Origin: CALNBC01 sp040768925
GTDB lineage: Bacteria; Bacillota; Clostridia; Christensenellales; CALWSW01
Direction: 5' to 3'
DNA length: 64,000 nt
Assembly: GCA_040768925.1 (NCBI GenBank)
Contig: JAXGLZ010000001.1
Span: forward strand, 372,001-436,000
In this document: in pieces, positions 42,573 to 51,733 of the stretch
Layout of the letters: every line of letters begins with the position of its first letter
Position numbering within the stretch: position 1 is the first letter of the stretch
Made by a program: the position numbers and the translations under genes
Notes under the pieces: model-generated
Told to the model about the DNA's origin: nothing
Seen by the model: the letters and a program-made list of their open reading frames with translations, nothing else
Database searches by the model: none

Positions 42573-42910
42573 CTCCGGGGTTTCAAGGGCCGCGGCCCCT
42601 GAGCTTCAATCAAAACTGACGACATGGCCTAAATCACAGATTTCGGCACCTGATCAAAGATTGATGTGGGCTGCGCGGGCGACGGGGGCGTCAGTTTTGC
42701 CGTACCATTTCGGCCGCTTGTGGCCGAAATTTCCTTTCGCGAAGCGCGCCTAAATCACAGATTCCGGCACTTCATCAAAGATTGATGCCGGCTGAACCGA
42801 AATCCAGATTTCGGTATTTCATCAAGGATGCTGCCGGCTTCGCCGACGACCTTGCCGACGACCTTGAAAACTCACCGGCGGCAAAGGATGCGCAGGCCTT
42901 TGCATCCGCC
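42573..42910 (-). repeat. Intergenic modular repeat R7, inverted orientation
   Basis: The only copy in reverse: the tail (GGGGCCGCGGCCC region) lies at 42573-42600, and the head (GGCGGCAAAGG / CCTTTGC) at 42873-42908, abutting the stop of the minus-strand SPOCS gene. It contains two TTCATCAA-type modules and the TTTCGGCCGC/GTGGCCGAAA hairpin. Confidence 0.75.
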
Positions 42911-42913
42911 CAA

Positions 42914-44383
42914 CTACACTCTCCGAAGGTTCAAAAGCACCGCTTCGGGCAGCGCTTTGTCCGCCCCGGGGTTCAGGCGGGCGAGCTCCGCCAGGGGAAC
43001 GCCAAAGCGGCGGCCGATGTCCCAGGGGGTTTCGCCCCCGGTGGGAAAGTAGACCACCGGGCCGTAAAGCCCGCCCCGGCGCTTGCCTTCGCCGGCGTCG
43101 ACCACCACGGATTTCGCGCAGGTTTCCCAGGCGACCACCGTGCAGTCCAGCACGCTCTGGATCACGACGGTCCCCTGCATGCCGCTGGAATGCACGCATT
43201 CCGCGTCCGCGTGAACGAAGATGCCCATCCCCTCTTTCAGCATCGGGGCGGAAAGGGCGGCCTCAAAGGGCAGGGTGCAGTCAAAGGAATGCAGATCGCC
43301 CCTGGAGCAAAGGTACAGCACGGTGACATACATCGTGCCGCAGGCCCTCATTTCGCCGTCTTTGGCCACGGCTTCGGTCACGACGGGGCGCAGCGCGGTG
43401 AAGACCACCCGCTCCGCGTTGGGGTAGCCCACGGGCAGCGGCGCTTCCAGGCGGACGTTCCCCCGGGTGACGGTGCAGAACATCCGGCAGGGCGTGATGG
43501 TTTTGCGCTCCAAAGAAAGCTCGTATTCCGAGGAATACGCGTCCGAAAGGGCCCGGGCCGTCTCCTTTTTCGCGCCCAGCAGGCGGACGGTCACCGAAGC
43601 GTCCACAGAGGCGGTGTCGTCGCCGATCAGCTCCGCGGCGATCCCGGTCAGCACAACGTCGCCGCTCAGCTCATCCGCCGGGCTTCCAAGGGGGATGGCC
43701 GCCTCAAAGGGCAGCGAGAAGGGCAGCCATTCGGGGGAACCGTCCATCCCGGCGGCAAGAAGATCGAGGTGCAATTGACCGTTTACGGCCGCGTTGCCCA
43801 TCTGCTGGGAAACGCCGTTGACCCTGCAAAAGGCCGAGCAGCCCAAAATCTCCGAAGCCGCCCGGGGCAGGCGCAGGTCGTCCTTGAGCGTAAGCTCGTC
43901 GGTGGTCTGGGAAAAGGTCCTGCATTCGACGTCGGTGAATAAAAGCTCGGTGTCCGGCTTCAGGTCCGCCAGGGCGGAGACGCTCTCCATCACACTGCCC
44001 AGGCAGAGCAGCAGCACCGCGGCGCTGGCCGCCACCGCTCCGCCCTCAAGGCCGTAATTGATCTCCTCCACCGCGGCAAAAACCGTGCAAAGGCTGCCTT
44101 CCGCCACGTTTGCGGACTTGATATCCCGGGAAAACTCCGCCGTGGCGGTAAAGCCGTGGGTCCTTCCGCCTTCCTGATACAAAACCAGCAGCGTAACCTG
44201 CCCGGAAACGGAAAAAGCGCCGTGGGTTGCTTTTGCGTTCGCGGTGGCGGAGCCGGTAACGGAAAGGACGCGCTCGATGGCCGGCATTCCGGCCGGCGGG
44301 GAAAGCACCCCCTTTGCTTCCGCCCGGTCTGTGGCGACGACCGGCGCGGATTCGCTGTTGATCAATACCTTCTGGGTTTCCAT
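42914..44383 (-). CDS. SPOCS (DUF3794) repeat protein with C-terminal LysM
   Basis: This 489-residue protein has about three SPOCS repeats (for example around residues 25-130, 160-270 and 290-400; hallmark phrases VTGSATANAKATHG, FTDVECRTFSQTTDELTLKDDL and FTALRPVV) and ends in a LysM-like module (YFPTGGETPWDIGRRFGVPLAELARLNPG, in parts). Such proteins are associated with spore coat or cortex. There is no signal peptide, which fits mother-cell assembly. ATG 44383 has GGAGG eight bases upstream. Confidence 0.9.
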   Translation of the reverse strand: METQKVLINSESAPVVATDRAEAKGVLSPPAGMPAIERVLSVTGSATANAKATHGAFSVSGQVTLLVLYQEGGRTHGFTATAEFSRDIKSANVAEGSLCTVFAAVEEINYGLEGGAVAASAAVLLLCLGSVMESVSALADLKPDTELLFTDVECRTFSQTTDELTLKDDLRLPRAASEILGCSAFCRVNGVSQQMGNAAVNGQLHLDLLAAGMDGSPEWLPFSLPFEAAIPLGSPADELSGDVVLTGIAAELIGDDTASVDASVTVRLLGAKKETARALSDAYSSEYELSLERKTITPCRMFCTVTRGNVRLEAPLPVGYPNAERVVFTALRPVVTEAVAKDGEMRACGTMYVTVLYLCSRGDLHSFDCTLPFEAALSAPMLKEGMGIFVHADAECVHSSGMQGTVVIQSVLDCTVVAWETCAKSVVVDAGEGKRRGGLYGPVVYFPTGGETPWDIGRRFGVPLAELARLNPGADKALPEAVLLNLRRV

Positions 44384-44487
44384 GGTTGGCCCTCCCAAAT
44401 ATTACTTCCATTATGGATATGCAAAAAGAGGGCCGGATTATGTAAAATCACGCGCAAGACGAATATGAAACGGGCGGACCGTGCCGG

Positions 44488-44842
44488 GCGGCGGCAAAGG
44501 CCCGCGCATCCTTTGCCGCCGAAGGATTTCCGCCGCCGCGCAAGGCCGCCGGCGGATCGTCGGCGAAGCCGGCAGCATCCTTGATGAAATACCGAATCTG
44601 CGATTTCGGTTCAGCCGGCATCCATCCCTGATGCGGCGCCGGAATCTGTGATTTGGGCCAAGGAAATCCAGAACGTTAACGTCCTGAATGGCATGGCAAA
44701 ACTGACGCCCCGGCCGCCGGCACAGCCGGCGTCAATCCTTGATAAAATGCCGGAATCTGTGATTTCGGCCCGTGCCGTCAGTTTTGATTGCGATTTTGGG
44801 GCCGCGGCCCCAAAAACCCCCGGGATGAGGTTTACCGGTAAT
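44488..44842 (+). repeat. Intergenic modular repeat R8
   Basis: The longest copy: head GGCGGCAAAGG...CCTTTGCCGCC, three ATCCTTGAT/ATCCCTGAT modules, GTTAACGTC inverted repeat near 44672-44685, and the tail GGGGCCGCGGCCCC / CCCCCGGGATGAGG. Confidence 0.8.
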
Positions 44843-44848
44843 CCAAAC

Positions 44849-44872
44849 GGGCGGGGAACTTCCTCCCCGCCC
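44849..44872 (-). terminator. GC-rich hairpin after pepC
   Basis: GGGCGGGG (44849-44856) pairs with CCCCGCCC (44865-44872). The following T-run on the minus strand is weak. Confidence 0.45.
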
Positions 44873-44891
44873 GCGCCATGACCGTATTTTG

Positions 44892-46238
44892 CTATTCGTC
44901 TTTTACCGTTGCCAGGGCGCCCATGGGGTCCCAGGGGTCCAGGTGGATCGGTTCGGTCTTCAGCGCTTCAAGCTGCTCTTTTGTCAGGTATTTTTTGTGG
45001 ATCAGGGCCTGGTAGAGGTATTCGTCGAACCAGGCGCCGTCCATCATATACCAGCCCTTCTGGCCCTTGTCGTCCCCCCAGCTGTTGGCGACCTTAAAGC
45101 GGTCGGCCCTGCCGGATTCGTCGAGGTTCACGCCGTAAAACACCATGGCGTGGGTCATGCGGCTCTCGCCGTAATCCAGCCGTTCGGCCTTACTCAGGGG
45201 AAAATCCGTGCCCAGCACGCCGGAAAAATCCAGCCCCGTGAGGTACATCGCCCCCTTGTCCCGCTCCAGCCACTGGCCCACGTCGCATCCGAACCAGACG
45301 GGCAGATTGTCCTTCAATTGGGCGACCACCGCGGCCTTCAGCTCGCCGATGGGAACGTTCAAATAGCGGATCTGCTGCCCTTCCGTCACATTTCCGAGGA
45401 AATCCACGGTATAGGTGTGATAAAACGGCTTGTCCGCCGTGGGGGCGTTGATCAGGCTGACGTAATCCGAAAGATCCCAGCCCACGGCCCGCTCAAAGAA
45501 GGCGACGGGGCTGAGCGGCCCGATGCGAAGAAAGTTTTTGTCCTTATCCCTGGCTTCCAGGGTGACGGCCGCCGGCGGCTTGCCCAAAAAGACGCAGAGC
45601 ATGTGGTGGATTTCTTTGATCATGCGGTCTTTTCTGGCGCGAAGGGCCGATTCGTCCTTCGTGCCGGCCTCTCGCAGCTCCTTCGCGTACTGGCGGAGCT
45701 TCAGCGTCAAAAACTTGTTCATGGCCGCGGTGCTTGAGCTGTGGAAGGATTCGGGCATGTCGTTCTTCGGGACCACGCCGTACTTTTTGATTAGGGCAGC
45801 AAACATGTCCCACTGGCCGCCGTCGCCCAAGGGCTGGCTCAAAAGGTGCTGCACCAGCCTGCCGGAAAGGGGCTCGTCCAGGGTTTCTATGATGCTCTCC
45901 AGGAAGTAATTGGAACGCTCCAGTTTGTCAAAAAACAGGGGATACGCCTGGGAAAACTCCAGGTTTTCGAGGTTGAGCCTGCGCATCGCCTCCGTGCGCA
46001 TGGCGTTTAAGGCGGCAAACATCCAGCAGCGGCCGCTCTGCTTCTGGTTGGTGATTTCCCCCGGCTCCGCGGCTTCGACGGAGCAGGCGGTGTTCACCCT
46101 TCGGTTCAGGTCGTATTGCGTGGCGGAGGCGGCGAGGCCGTTCTTCACCACGGCGTTCATAGAGAGCCTGGCGGCCCTGTCTTCGTCGAATCCGGCAAAA
46201 AGGGCGGAAAGCTTTTCTTTGGTTATGGTTTTTTCCAT
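44892..46238 (-). CDS. pepC: C1 family cysteine aminopeptidase (PepC / bleomycin hydrolase)
   Basis: This 448-residue cytoplasmic aminopeptidase has the catalytic Cys in QKQSGRCWMFAALNAMR, the His in RMTHAMVFYGV and the Asn in VANSWGDDKGQKGWY. Length and the long insert between Cys and His fit the hexameric PepC family. It lies downstream of deoC on the minus strand with a 64-nt gap. ATG 46238 is the family start (MEKTITKEKL); the ribosome site is a weak AGTGAAAG. Confidence 0.95.
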   Translation of the reverse strand: MEKTITKEKLSALFAGFDEDRAARLSMNAVVKNGLAASATQYDLNRRVNTACSVEAAEPGEITNQKQSGRCWMFAALNAMRTEAMRRLNLENLEFSQAYPLFFDKLERSNYFLESIIETLDEPLSGRLVQHLLSQPLGDGGQWDMFAALIKKYGVVPKNDMPESFHSSSTAAMNKFLTLKLRQYAKELREAGTKDESALRARKDRMIKEIHHMLCVFLGKPPAAVTLEARDKDKNFLRIGPLSPVAFFERAVGWDLSDYVSLINAPTADKPFYHTYTVDFLGNVTEGQQIRYLNVPIGELKAAVVAQLKDNLPVWFGCDVGQWLERDKGAMYLTGLDFSGVLGTDFPLSKAERLDYGESRMTHAMVFYGVNLDESGRADRFKVANSWGDDKGQKGWYMMDGAWFDEYLYQALIHKKYLTKEQLEALKTEPIHLDPWDPMGALATVKDE

Positions 46239-46302
46239 GTTTCTTTCACTTCTCTCTTGTTGATCTTGGGGGGGGTTCGGGCGCGGCCCAAAAAGCGGGG
46301 GC

Positions 46303-46959
46303 TTATTCCAGCCCCTCGAGGATCGCGATGCTGGCGGAAACGCCCAGCCTGTCCGCCCCGGCCTCAAGATTGGGCAAAACGTCGGCCAGGGTGCGCATCC
46401 CGCCGGAGGCCTTGACCTTCATCGTCGCCGGGATCGCGGCCTTCATCAGCGAAATATCGTGGGCGGTGGCGCCGCCCGTGCCAAAGCCGGTGCTGGTCTT
46501 GACGAAATTCGCCCCGGCCTTGGCCGCGCATTTGCAGGCCGCGGTCTTTTCCTCGTCCGTCAAATAGCAGGTTTCGATGATGACCTTGACCAAAGCGCCG
46601 CCCGCTGCGTCCACCACGGCTTTGATGTCTTTGGTGACGTACTCCGTGTCTTTGGCCTTGAGCATGCCGATGTTGATCACCATATCGATCTCCTCGGCGC
46701 CGCGGTCCACGGCGTTCGCCGTTTCAAAGGCCTTGACCGCCGTGGCGTTCGCGCCCAGCGGGAAGCCGACGACGGTGCAGGTCTTGACCCCGCTCCCCGC
46801 AAGGTTTTTTGCCGCCCGCTCCACATGGCAGGGATTGACGCAGACCGAAGCCGCGCCGATTCTTTTCGCCTCTTCGCAGACAAGGTCGATCTGCTCCGGC
46901 GTGGCGACGGCCTTGAGCAGGGTGTGATCCATCATTGCCGCAAGGGTTTTTTTATCCAT
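46303..46959 (-). CDS. deoC: Deoxyribose-phosphate aldolase
   Basis: This 218-residue class I aldolase splits deoxyribose 5-phosphate into glyceraldehyde 3-phosphate and acetaldehyde. DHTLLKAVAT, VKVIIETCYLTDEE and the Schiff-base lysine in FVKTSTGFGTGGAT are diagnostic. It would act in deoxynucleoside salvage, a role in keeping with the nucleoside-type importer at 51.9 kb. AGGAGG precedes ATG 46959 by about eight bases. Confidence 0.97.
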   Translation of the reverse strand: MDKKTLAAMMDHTLLKAVATPEQIDLVCEEAKRIGAASVCVNPCHVERAAKNLAGSGVKTCTVVGFPLGANATAVKAFETANAVDRGAEEIDMVINIGMLKAKDTEYVTKDIKAVVDAAGGALVKVIIETCYLTDEEKTAACKCAAKAGANFVKTSTGFGTGGATAHDISLMKAAIPATMKVKASGGMRTLADVLPNLEAGADRLGVSASIAILEGLE

Positions 46960-47030
46960 AATTGTCCCTCCTGTTGCTGTCGGTTTAAAAAGCGCCTGGC
47001 AAAAAACCGGAACGCTTGCGCATTTTTCAC

Positions 47031-47546
47031 TCATTCGTCCCCAAAGATTTCGACAAATATCGGCACATGGCCGGTGTGTTTCAAAAAAACGCCGAAGAAA
47101 TCGGCGGCGGCGATCTCCACCGTGGCGGTATTGTCCAGGGGGTGCAAAAGCAGCGACCGCCTGTTTTTAAGATTTTCGTCGCAGACCAGGGTAACCCTTT
47201 TTTCCGCGTCAAAAATCAGCCCCAGGGGGCTCGCGGCGCCGGAAAGGGACCCGAGCAGGGCGAGCAGGTCCTCCTCTTTGGCGAAGGACACCCGGGGAAT
47301 GCCCAGCGCGGCGCAAAAATCCCTGGTGGAAAACCGCTTGTCCCCGTCCGCCAGCACAAGGTAAAAAGCCGTGCGCTGCCTGTTCGAAAGGAAGATGTTC
47401 TTGCAGCGGGAGGTATCCTCCAAAATTCCGTTCAACCTGTCAAACTCGGCGCAGTCTTCCATGGTATGCGCGGGCGGGTGCTCGTAGTATTGATAGGGTA
47501 TCGAGAGCGCCGTAAGGGCGTTTAAGGCCTTTTGTTTGCTGTCCAT
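47031..47546 (-). CDS. YbaK/ProX-type aminoacyl-tRNA deacylase
   Basis: This 171-residue protein belongs to the free-standing prolyl-tRNA editing family (ProXp-ala/PrdX group), which hydrolyses mischarged tRNA. Features: YYEHPPAHTMED at the N-terminus, the conserved lysine in RCKNIFLSNRQ, FSTRDFCAALG, SGAASPLGLIFD. ATG 47546 has GGAGA ten bases upstream. It begins a minus-strand run with deoC and pepC. Confidence 0.9.
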   Translation of the reverse strand: MDSKQKALNALTALSIPYQYYEHPPAHTMEDCAEFDRLNGILEDTSRCKNIFLSNRQRTAFYLVLADGDKRFSTRDFCAALGIPRVSFAKEEDLLALLGSLSGAASPLGLIFDAEKRVTLVCDENLKNRRSLLLHPLDNTATVEIAAADFFGVFLKHTGHVPIFVEIFGDE

Positions 47547-47701
47547 GGGAGCGTGTCTCCTCTTTGTTGGTTTTTTGCGCGTTTTTGTGCGCGTTGCATA
47601 AGAAGCGGCCCGCCCCAAACACCCCGGTCCCCCGGCGGGCCAAAGGCCGCCGCACTCTTTGGGAGTCACAACCAGTCAAATAAGTGCCATAATCTGGATG
47701 A

Positions 47702-47761
47702 TGTTGATAACCCGGAGTTATCCATGTTATCCACAGCTTTCACCGTGGAAAATGTGGATAA
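47702..47761 (+). other. DnaA-box cluster in the gap before the PHP gene
   Basis: Sites: TGTTGATAA (47702), TTATCCATG (47718), perfect TTATCCACA (47727), CGTGGAAAA (47744) and perfect TGTGGATAA (47753), all within 60 bp. The rest of 47547-47849 holds no gene I can support. Confidence 0.6.
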
Positions 47762-47849
47762 CGTGGAATTCCCGGGCGCAAAACCGTCATAAAAAACACA
47801 TATGTCCGTCGAAATTTGTCGTGAACGCCTGTCAATGGTTGGCGGGCGG

Positions 47850-48650
47850 TCATTTTTGTCCTGTGGAAAAGTGGGCAAGCTCCGACGCCCATTCGCCCAG
47901 CCTGTCGATCCGCAAGCCCCGGTCAAACCCATAGGCCCCGGAATTGACGATCCGTTCTTTGGGGATTTTTGCCAATCGGGCTTCGCCCGCCGCCCGTTCC
48001 ACCACCCCGACGTTTTGCGGAACGTGGGCGTCCGACGAAATGATGAAGAACGCGCCCTTGTCCAGCGCAATGGCAATGTCCTCCCCGCGCAGGGGGTGTT
48101 TGTTGTTCAGCTCGATGACCACGCCCAGCCTTGCCGCGGCTTCCGCAACGCGGCGCATATCCACGGGCACGTATTCCCCCGGGTGGGTCAAAACGTCGAT
48201 CGGGTAGCGCGCTAACGCCTTGATCACCGCGGCGGTCATGGCTTCTTTGCATTTTTGCGGCGCGATTAGGGCGGGGGAAAGCAGCGCGCGGCCGGCTTTG
48301 CCCCGCATCCGCACGCCCTTGTGGTAGCCCATCAGGCAAACGTCCGGCTTCAGGGGCAAAAGGTCGATGTCCGTCCCGCCGTCAACATCCATCAGGTTCG
48401 CCTCGACGCCTAAAAGGGCGATCCGGTAGCCAAAGGCGCGGTTCACCGCGTCGATCTCCGCCTTTTGCCGGGCGTATTCCCTTGGCCGCAGGCCAAAAAT
48501 CGAGTGCCCCGGGCCGTGGTCGGTGATCCCGAGGCCGATTTTTTTGCCCGCCGCGGTCTGGGCGTTCTCAAAGACCGTGCCCTTTGCGTGGTGGTGGATG
48601 GCGTTGCGGCTGTATCGCGTGTGGGTGTGCAGGTCGAAGAGTACGGTCAT
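47850..48650 (-). CDS. PHP-domain phosphoesterase
   Basis: This 266-residue protein starts with the PHP motif DLHTHTRYS, then GITDHGPGH, LTHPGEY and SSDAHVPQNVG, giving the metal-binding His and Asp set of the YcdX-like group. Substrate unknown; histinol-phosphatase-type or nucleic-acid-related hydrolysis is possible. ATG 48650 has AGGAG eleven bases upstream. tatD lies 54 nt before it on the same strand. Confidence 0.88.
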   Translation of the reverse strand: MTVLFDLHTHTRYSRNAIHHHAKGTVFENAQTAAGKKIGLGITDHGPGHSIFGLRPREYARQKAEIDAVNRAFGYRIALLGVEANLMDVDGGTDIDLLPLKPDVCLMGYHKGVRMRGKAGRALLSPALIAPQKCKEAMTAAVIKALARYPIDVLTHPGEYVPVDMRRVAEAAARLGVVIELNNKHPLRGEDIAIALDKGAFFIISSDAHVPQNVGVVERAAGEARLAKIPKERIVNSGAYGFDRGLRIDRLGEWASELAHFSTGQK

Positions 48651-48704
48651 CAATCAAAAAGCTCCTGGGGATATATTCTTTTGGCGCGGCCCGGCCTTTT
48701 GGAC

Positions 48705-49490
48705 TCAGGGCGCGCCGGCTGGGTTCAGGCCGAAAAGCCGTTTTGCGTTTTCCGTTGTTATTCTGGCTGTTTCTTCGAAACTCATGCCGCGCAGTTCGGC
48801 CAGTTTTTCGCAAACGTGTTTCACAAGCGAGGAATCGTTCCGCTTCCCCCTGAAAGGGACCGGCGCGAGATAGGGGCAGTCCGTTTCGATCAGCAGCCGG
48901 TCCAGGGGGACCGCGGCCGCGGCCTTGGCCCCTTTTTCGTTGTTTTTGAAGGTCAAAGAGCCGCCGAAGCCAAAATAAAAGTCCAGCGGCGCGTATTCGC
49001 GCACAAGCTCCGCCGAGCCGCTGTAGCAATGCAGCACGCCCTTAAGCCGGCCTTTTTTTGCCATCAGGGCGTCAAAAACATCCCTGTGGGCGTCCCGGTC
49101 GTGGACGATCACCGGCAGGCCGAGCTCGGCCGCAAGCCCAAGCTGCTCGTTGAACAGGCGCTTTTGCAGGGCTTTTTGCTCCCCGCTGTAATAGTAGTCC
49201 AGGCCGATCTCGCCGACGGCGACGCATTTTTTGTCCTTCTGAATCGCGTTCCGCAGCCGATCCAGATACCCCTCTTCGGCCGTTTCCGCCTCCAGCCCGT
49301 GGACGCCCAGGGCGCTGTAAACGTGGCCGAACCCGCCCGCAAGGGCGGAAACCGCAAACCACTCATCCTCTTTGCTCGCGCAGTCCACAACGGCAAGAAC
49401 GCCGGATGCGGGCAGGGAGGAAAGCACGGCCTCCCTGTCCAAATCGAAGCGTTCGTCCGTATAATGGGTGTGGGTGTCGATCAGGCTCAT
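48705..49490 (-). CDS. tatD: TatD family hydrolase (DNase)
   Basis: This 261-residue metal-dependent hydrolase has DTHTHYTDERF, GEIGLDYYY, VIVHDRDAH, LHCYSGS and LIETDCPYLAP, all the metal-binding landmarks of TatD. It starts three bases after the metG stop, the common metG-tatD pairing of Firmicutes, so it is translated from the metG message. Confidence 0.96.
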   Translation of the reverse strand: MSLIDTHTHYTDERFDLDREAVLSSLPASGVLAVVDCASKEDEWFAVSALAGGFGHVYSALGVHGLEAETAEEGYLDRLRNAIQKDKKCVAVGEIGLDYYYSGEQKALQKRLFNEQLGLAAELGLPVIVHDRDAHRDVFDALMAKKGRLKGVLHCYSGSAELVREYAPLDFYFGFGGSLTFKNNEKGAKAAAAVPLDRLLIETDCPYLAPVPFRGKRNDSSLVKHVCEKLAELRGMSFEETARITTENAKRLFGLNPAGAP

Positions 49491-49493
49491 GGG

Positions 49494-51521
49494 TCAGCGC
49501 ACCGTCCAGCCGTGTTCCGCTTCCGCCAGGGTGGTGACGACGGTCAGTTTTTCATCCGCCGGGTCGCCGGCGCAGAGGATCATGCCGTGGGAAATAATTC
49601 CGCGCATCTTCCTGGGCTTGAGGTTGGCGACGACGACGACGGTCTTGCCGATCAGGTCCGCCGGTTCGTACCACTTGCGGATGCCCGAGCAGATCGTCCG
49701 CTCCTCCTCCCCCATCCTGACGGTGAGCTTCAAAAGCTTATCCGCCTTTTCGATAGTCTCGCAGGCGGTGACCAGGCCGAGCCGCAGGTCGATCCTGGCA
49801 AAATCCTCGATGGCGATCTCCTCCGCCGGGAACTTCTCTTCCTCCCCCTTTTCGGGCTCGGGCTGCTTTTGCTCCTGCTGGGCGGGTTCTTCCGGCGCTT
49901 TGGCTTCTTCGGCCGGGGCATGGGCGGCTTCCAAAGCCGCAAGCTCCTTTTCAACGTCGATCCGGGGGAAGAGCGCCTCGCCCTTTTGCACCTTGGTTCC
50001 CGGCTCCAGCACGCCGAAGACGGAAAGGGAATCCCAGCTTCTGTCGTACCCTTGCGGCACGCCCAGCTGGGCAAACATTTTTTCCGGGGTCTTGGTCAAA
50101 AACGGGGAAAGCAGCACGCCGGCGATGCGCAGGCTTTCCGCCAGATTGTAAAGCACCGTTCCCAGGCGGGGCAGGTCGGCTTCGTTTTTGGCCAGGGCCC
50201 AGGGCATGGTGATGTCGATATATTTGTTGCATTTGCCGATGAAGGCAAAGATCTCCGCCAGGGCGTTGGGCATTTTCAGGGCGTCCATCTTTTCCTCCAC
50301 CGCGCGGTGCAGCGAAAGGGCGGTATTGATCAGGTCAAAATCGTCCTCCTTGGGCTCGTGGCAGCCGCATCCGCATCCGCAATCGTGCTTTTCGGGGGAA
50401 GGAACCGTTCCGCCGAAGTATTTTTCGATCATGGCCACCGTGCGGGAAAGCAGATTGCCAAGGTCGTTTGCCAGGTCCGAATTGATGCGGTTCAAAAGGG
50501 CCTCGTTGCTGAAGGTGCCGTCCTGGCCGAAGGGGACCTCCCTAAGTAAAAAGTAGCGGATGGCGTCCACCCCGTAGCGGGCGCAAAGCTCCACGGGGTC
50601 CACCACGTTGCCCTTCGATTTGCTCATCTTTCCGCCTGAAAGCACCAGCCAGCCGTGGCCGAACACCTGTTTCGGCAGGGGGATGCCCAAAGCCATCAGC
50701 ATGATGGGCCAATAAATGGTGTGGAAGCGCACGATCTCCTTCCCCACCAGGTGGACGTTCGCGGGCCAGTATTTTTCAAACAGGGAGGGATCGTCCTGCA
50801 AATACCCCAGGGCTGTGATGTAGTTCGAAAGGGCGTCGATCCAGACGTAGATCACATGCCGTTCGTCAAAATCCACCGGGATTCCCCATTTAAAGCTGGT
50901 GCGGGAAACGCACAAATCCTCCAGCCCGGGCAGCAGGAAGTTGGCGAGCATCTCGTTCGCCCGCTCCGGCGGCTGGATGAATTCCGGGTGGTCCTTGATA
51001 TACTGGATCAGCCGGGGCGCGTATTTGCTCATGCGGAAGAAGTACGCGTCCTCGGTCATTTCCTCCACCGGCCCGCCGCAGTCCGGGCAGCGGCCGTCCG
51101 CCAGCTGGGTTTCGGTCCAGAAGGATTCGCAGGGGGTGCAGTATTTGCCGGTATAGCTGCCTTTGTAAATATCGCCCTGGTCGTAGAGCTTTCTGAAGAT
51201 CTTCTGGACGGTTTTTTCGTGGTAATCGTCCGTCGTCCTTATGAACTTGTCGTAGGTAATGTCCAAAAGCGCCCAAAGGTCCTTAAAAGTGGAAACGATA
51301 TCGTCCACATACGCCTGGGGGCTGACGCCCTTTGCCAGGGCCTTGCGCTCGATCTTCTGGCCGTGCTCGTCCGACCCGGTGAGGTAAAAAACGTCGTACC
51401 CGGTCATTCGCTTGAAGCGGGCGATGGCGTCCCCCGCGACGGTGGTGTAAGCGTGGCCGATATGCAGCTTGTCGCTGGGGTAATAGATCGGCGTTGTGAG
51501 ATAAAAGGTTTTGTTTTCCAT
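49494..51521 (-). CDS. metG: Methionyl-tRNA synthetase with C-terminal tRNA-binding domain
   Basis: This 675-residue enzyme has the HIGH motif in SDKLHIGHAYT, zinc-type CTPCESFW...CPDCGG, KMSKS in GGKMSKSKGN, an anticodon-binding domain and a C-terminal OB-fold tRNA-binding module (FARIDLRLGLVTACE). Two oddities: a Cys-rich insert H379-D-C-G-C-G-C-G-C-H388 between the KMSKS region and the anticodon domain, and a long Glu/Ala/Pro linker (about 530-575) before the OB fold. AAGGGAG precedes ATG 51521. tatD follows. Confidence 0.97.
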   Translation of the reverse strand: MENKTFYLTTPIYYPSDKLHIGHAYTTVAGDAIARFKRMTGYDVFYLTGSDEHGQKIERKALAKGVSPQAYVDDIVSTFKDLWALLDITYDKFIRTTDDYHEKTVQKIFRKLYDQGDIYKGSYTGKYCTPCESFWTETQLADGRCPDCGGPVEEMTEDAYFFRMSKYAPRLIQYIKDHPEFIQPPERANEMLANFLLPGLEDLCVSRTSFKWGIPVDFDERHVIYVWIDALSNYITALGYLQDDPSLFEKYWPANVHLVGKEIVRFHTIYWPIMLMALGIPLPKQVFGHGWLVLSGGKMSKSKGNVVDPVELCARYGVDAIRYFLLREVPFGQDGTFSNEALLNRINSDLANDLGNLLSRTVAMIEKYFGGTVPSPEKHDCGCGCGCHEPKEDDFDLINTALSLHRAVEEKMDALKMPNALAEIFAFIGKCNKYIDITMPWALAKNEADLPRLGTVLYNLAESLRIAGVLLSPFLTKTPEKMFAQLGVPQGYDRSWDSLSVFGVLEPGTKVQKGEALFPRIDVEKELAALEAAHAPAEEAKAPEEPAQQEQKQPEPEKGEEEKFPAEEIAIEDFARIDLRLGLVTACETIEKADKLLKLTVRMGEEERTICSGIRKWYEPADLIGKTVVVVANLKPRKMRGIISHGMILCAGDPADEKLTVVTTLAEAEHGWTVR

Positions 51522-51605
51522 CGTATATCTCCCTTGCGGTTTTGCAATAGCATTTGCTGTCGCGGCCGGGCGCGTCCGCCTCTTTTTGGCCTGTCATATC
51601 TTATT

Positions 51606-51634
51606 ATTATATTAGATCCGGAAAAATATTGCAA
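51606..51634 (-). promoter_or_regulatory. Promoter of metG-tatD
   Basis: On the minus strand TTGCAA (51629-51634), 17 bp, TATAAT (51606-51611); leader about 78 nt. I see no T-box or S-box features in that leader. Confidence 0.75.
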
Positions 51635-51689
51635 TCCGCCAGCTCTGCGGCGGCGCCCGGCCAAGAAGGTTCGCCCAGGCAGGCTCCCC

Positions 51690-51719
51690 TTGCCTTAATC
51701 GCTTCTTTTCATATATAAT
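51690..51719 (+). promoter_or_regulatory. Promoter of the nucleoside-type ABC operon
   Basis: TTGCCT (51690-51695), 18 bp, TATAAT (51714-51719). Transcription would begin just before element E3, so E3 would be in the 5' leader. Confidence 0.6.
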
Positions 51720-51733
51720 ATTCCCAATGCTAC

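Noticed and set aside
48465..50549. Plus-strand open frame of 694 codons opposite the PHP, tatD and metG genes
   Set aside because: It spans three real minus-strand genes with clear motifs and has no motif of its own.
51522..51605. T-box or SAM riboswitch in the metG leader
   Set aside because: The leader is only about 78 nt and shows neither the T-box sequence nor a kink-turn aptamer.
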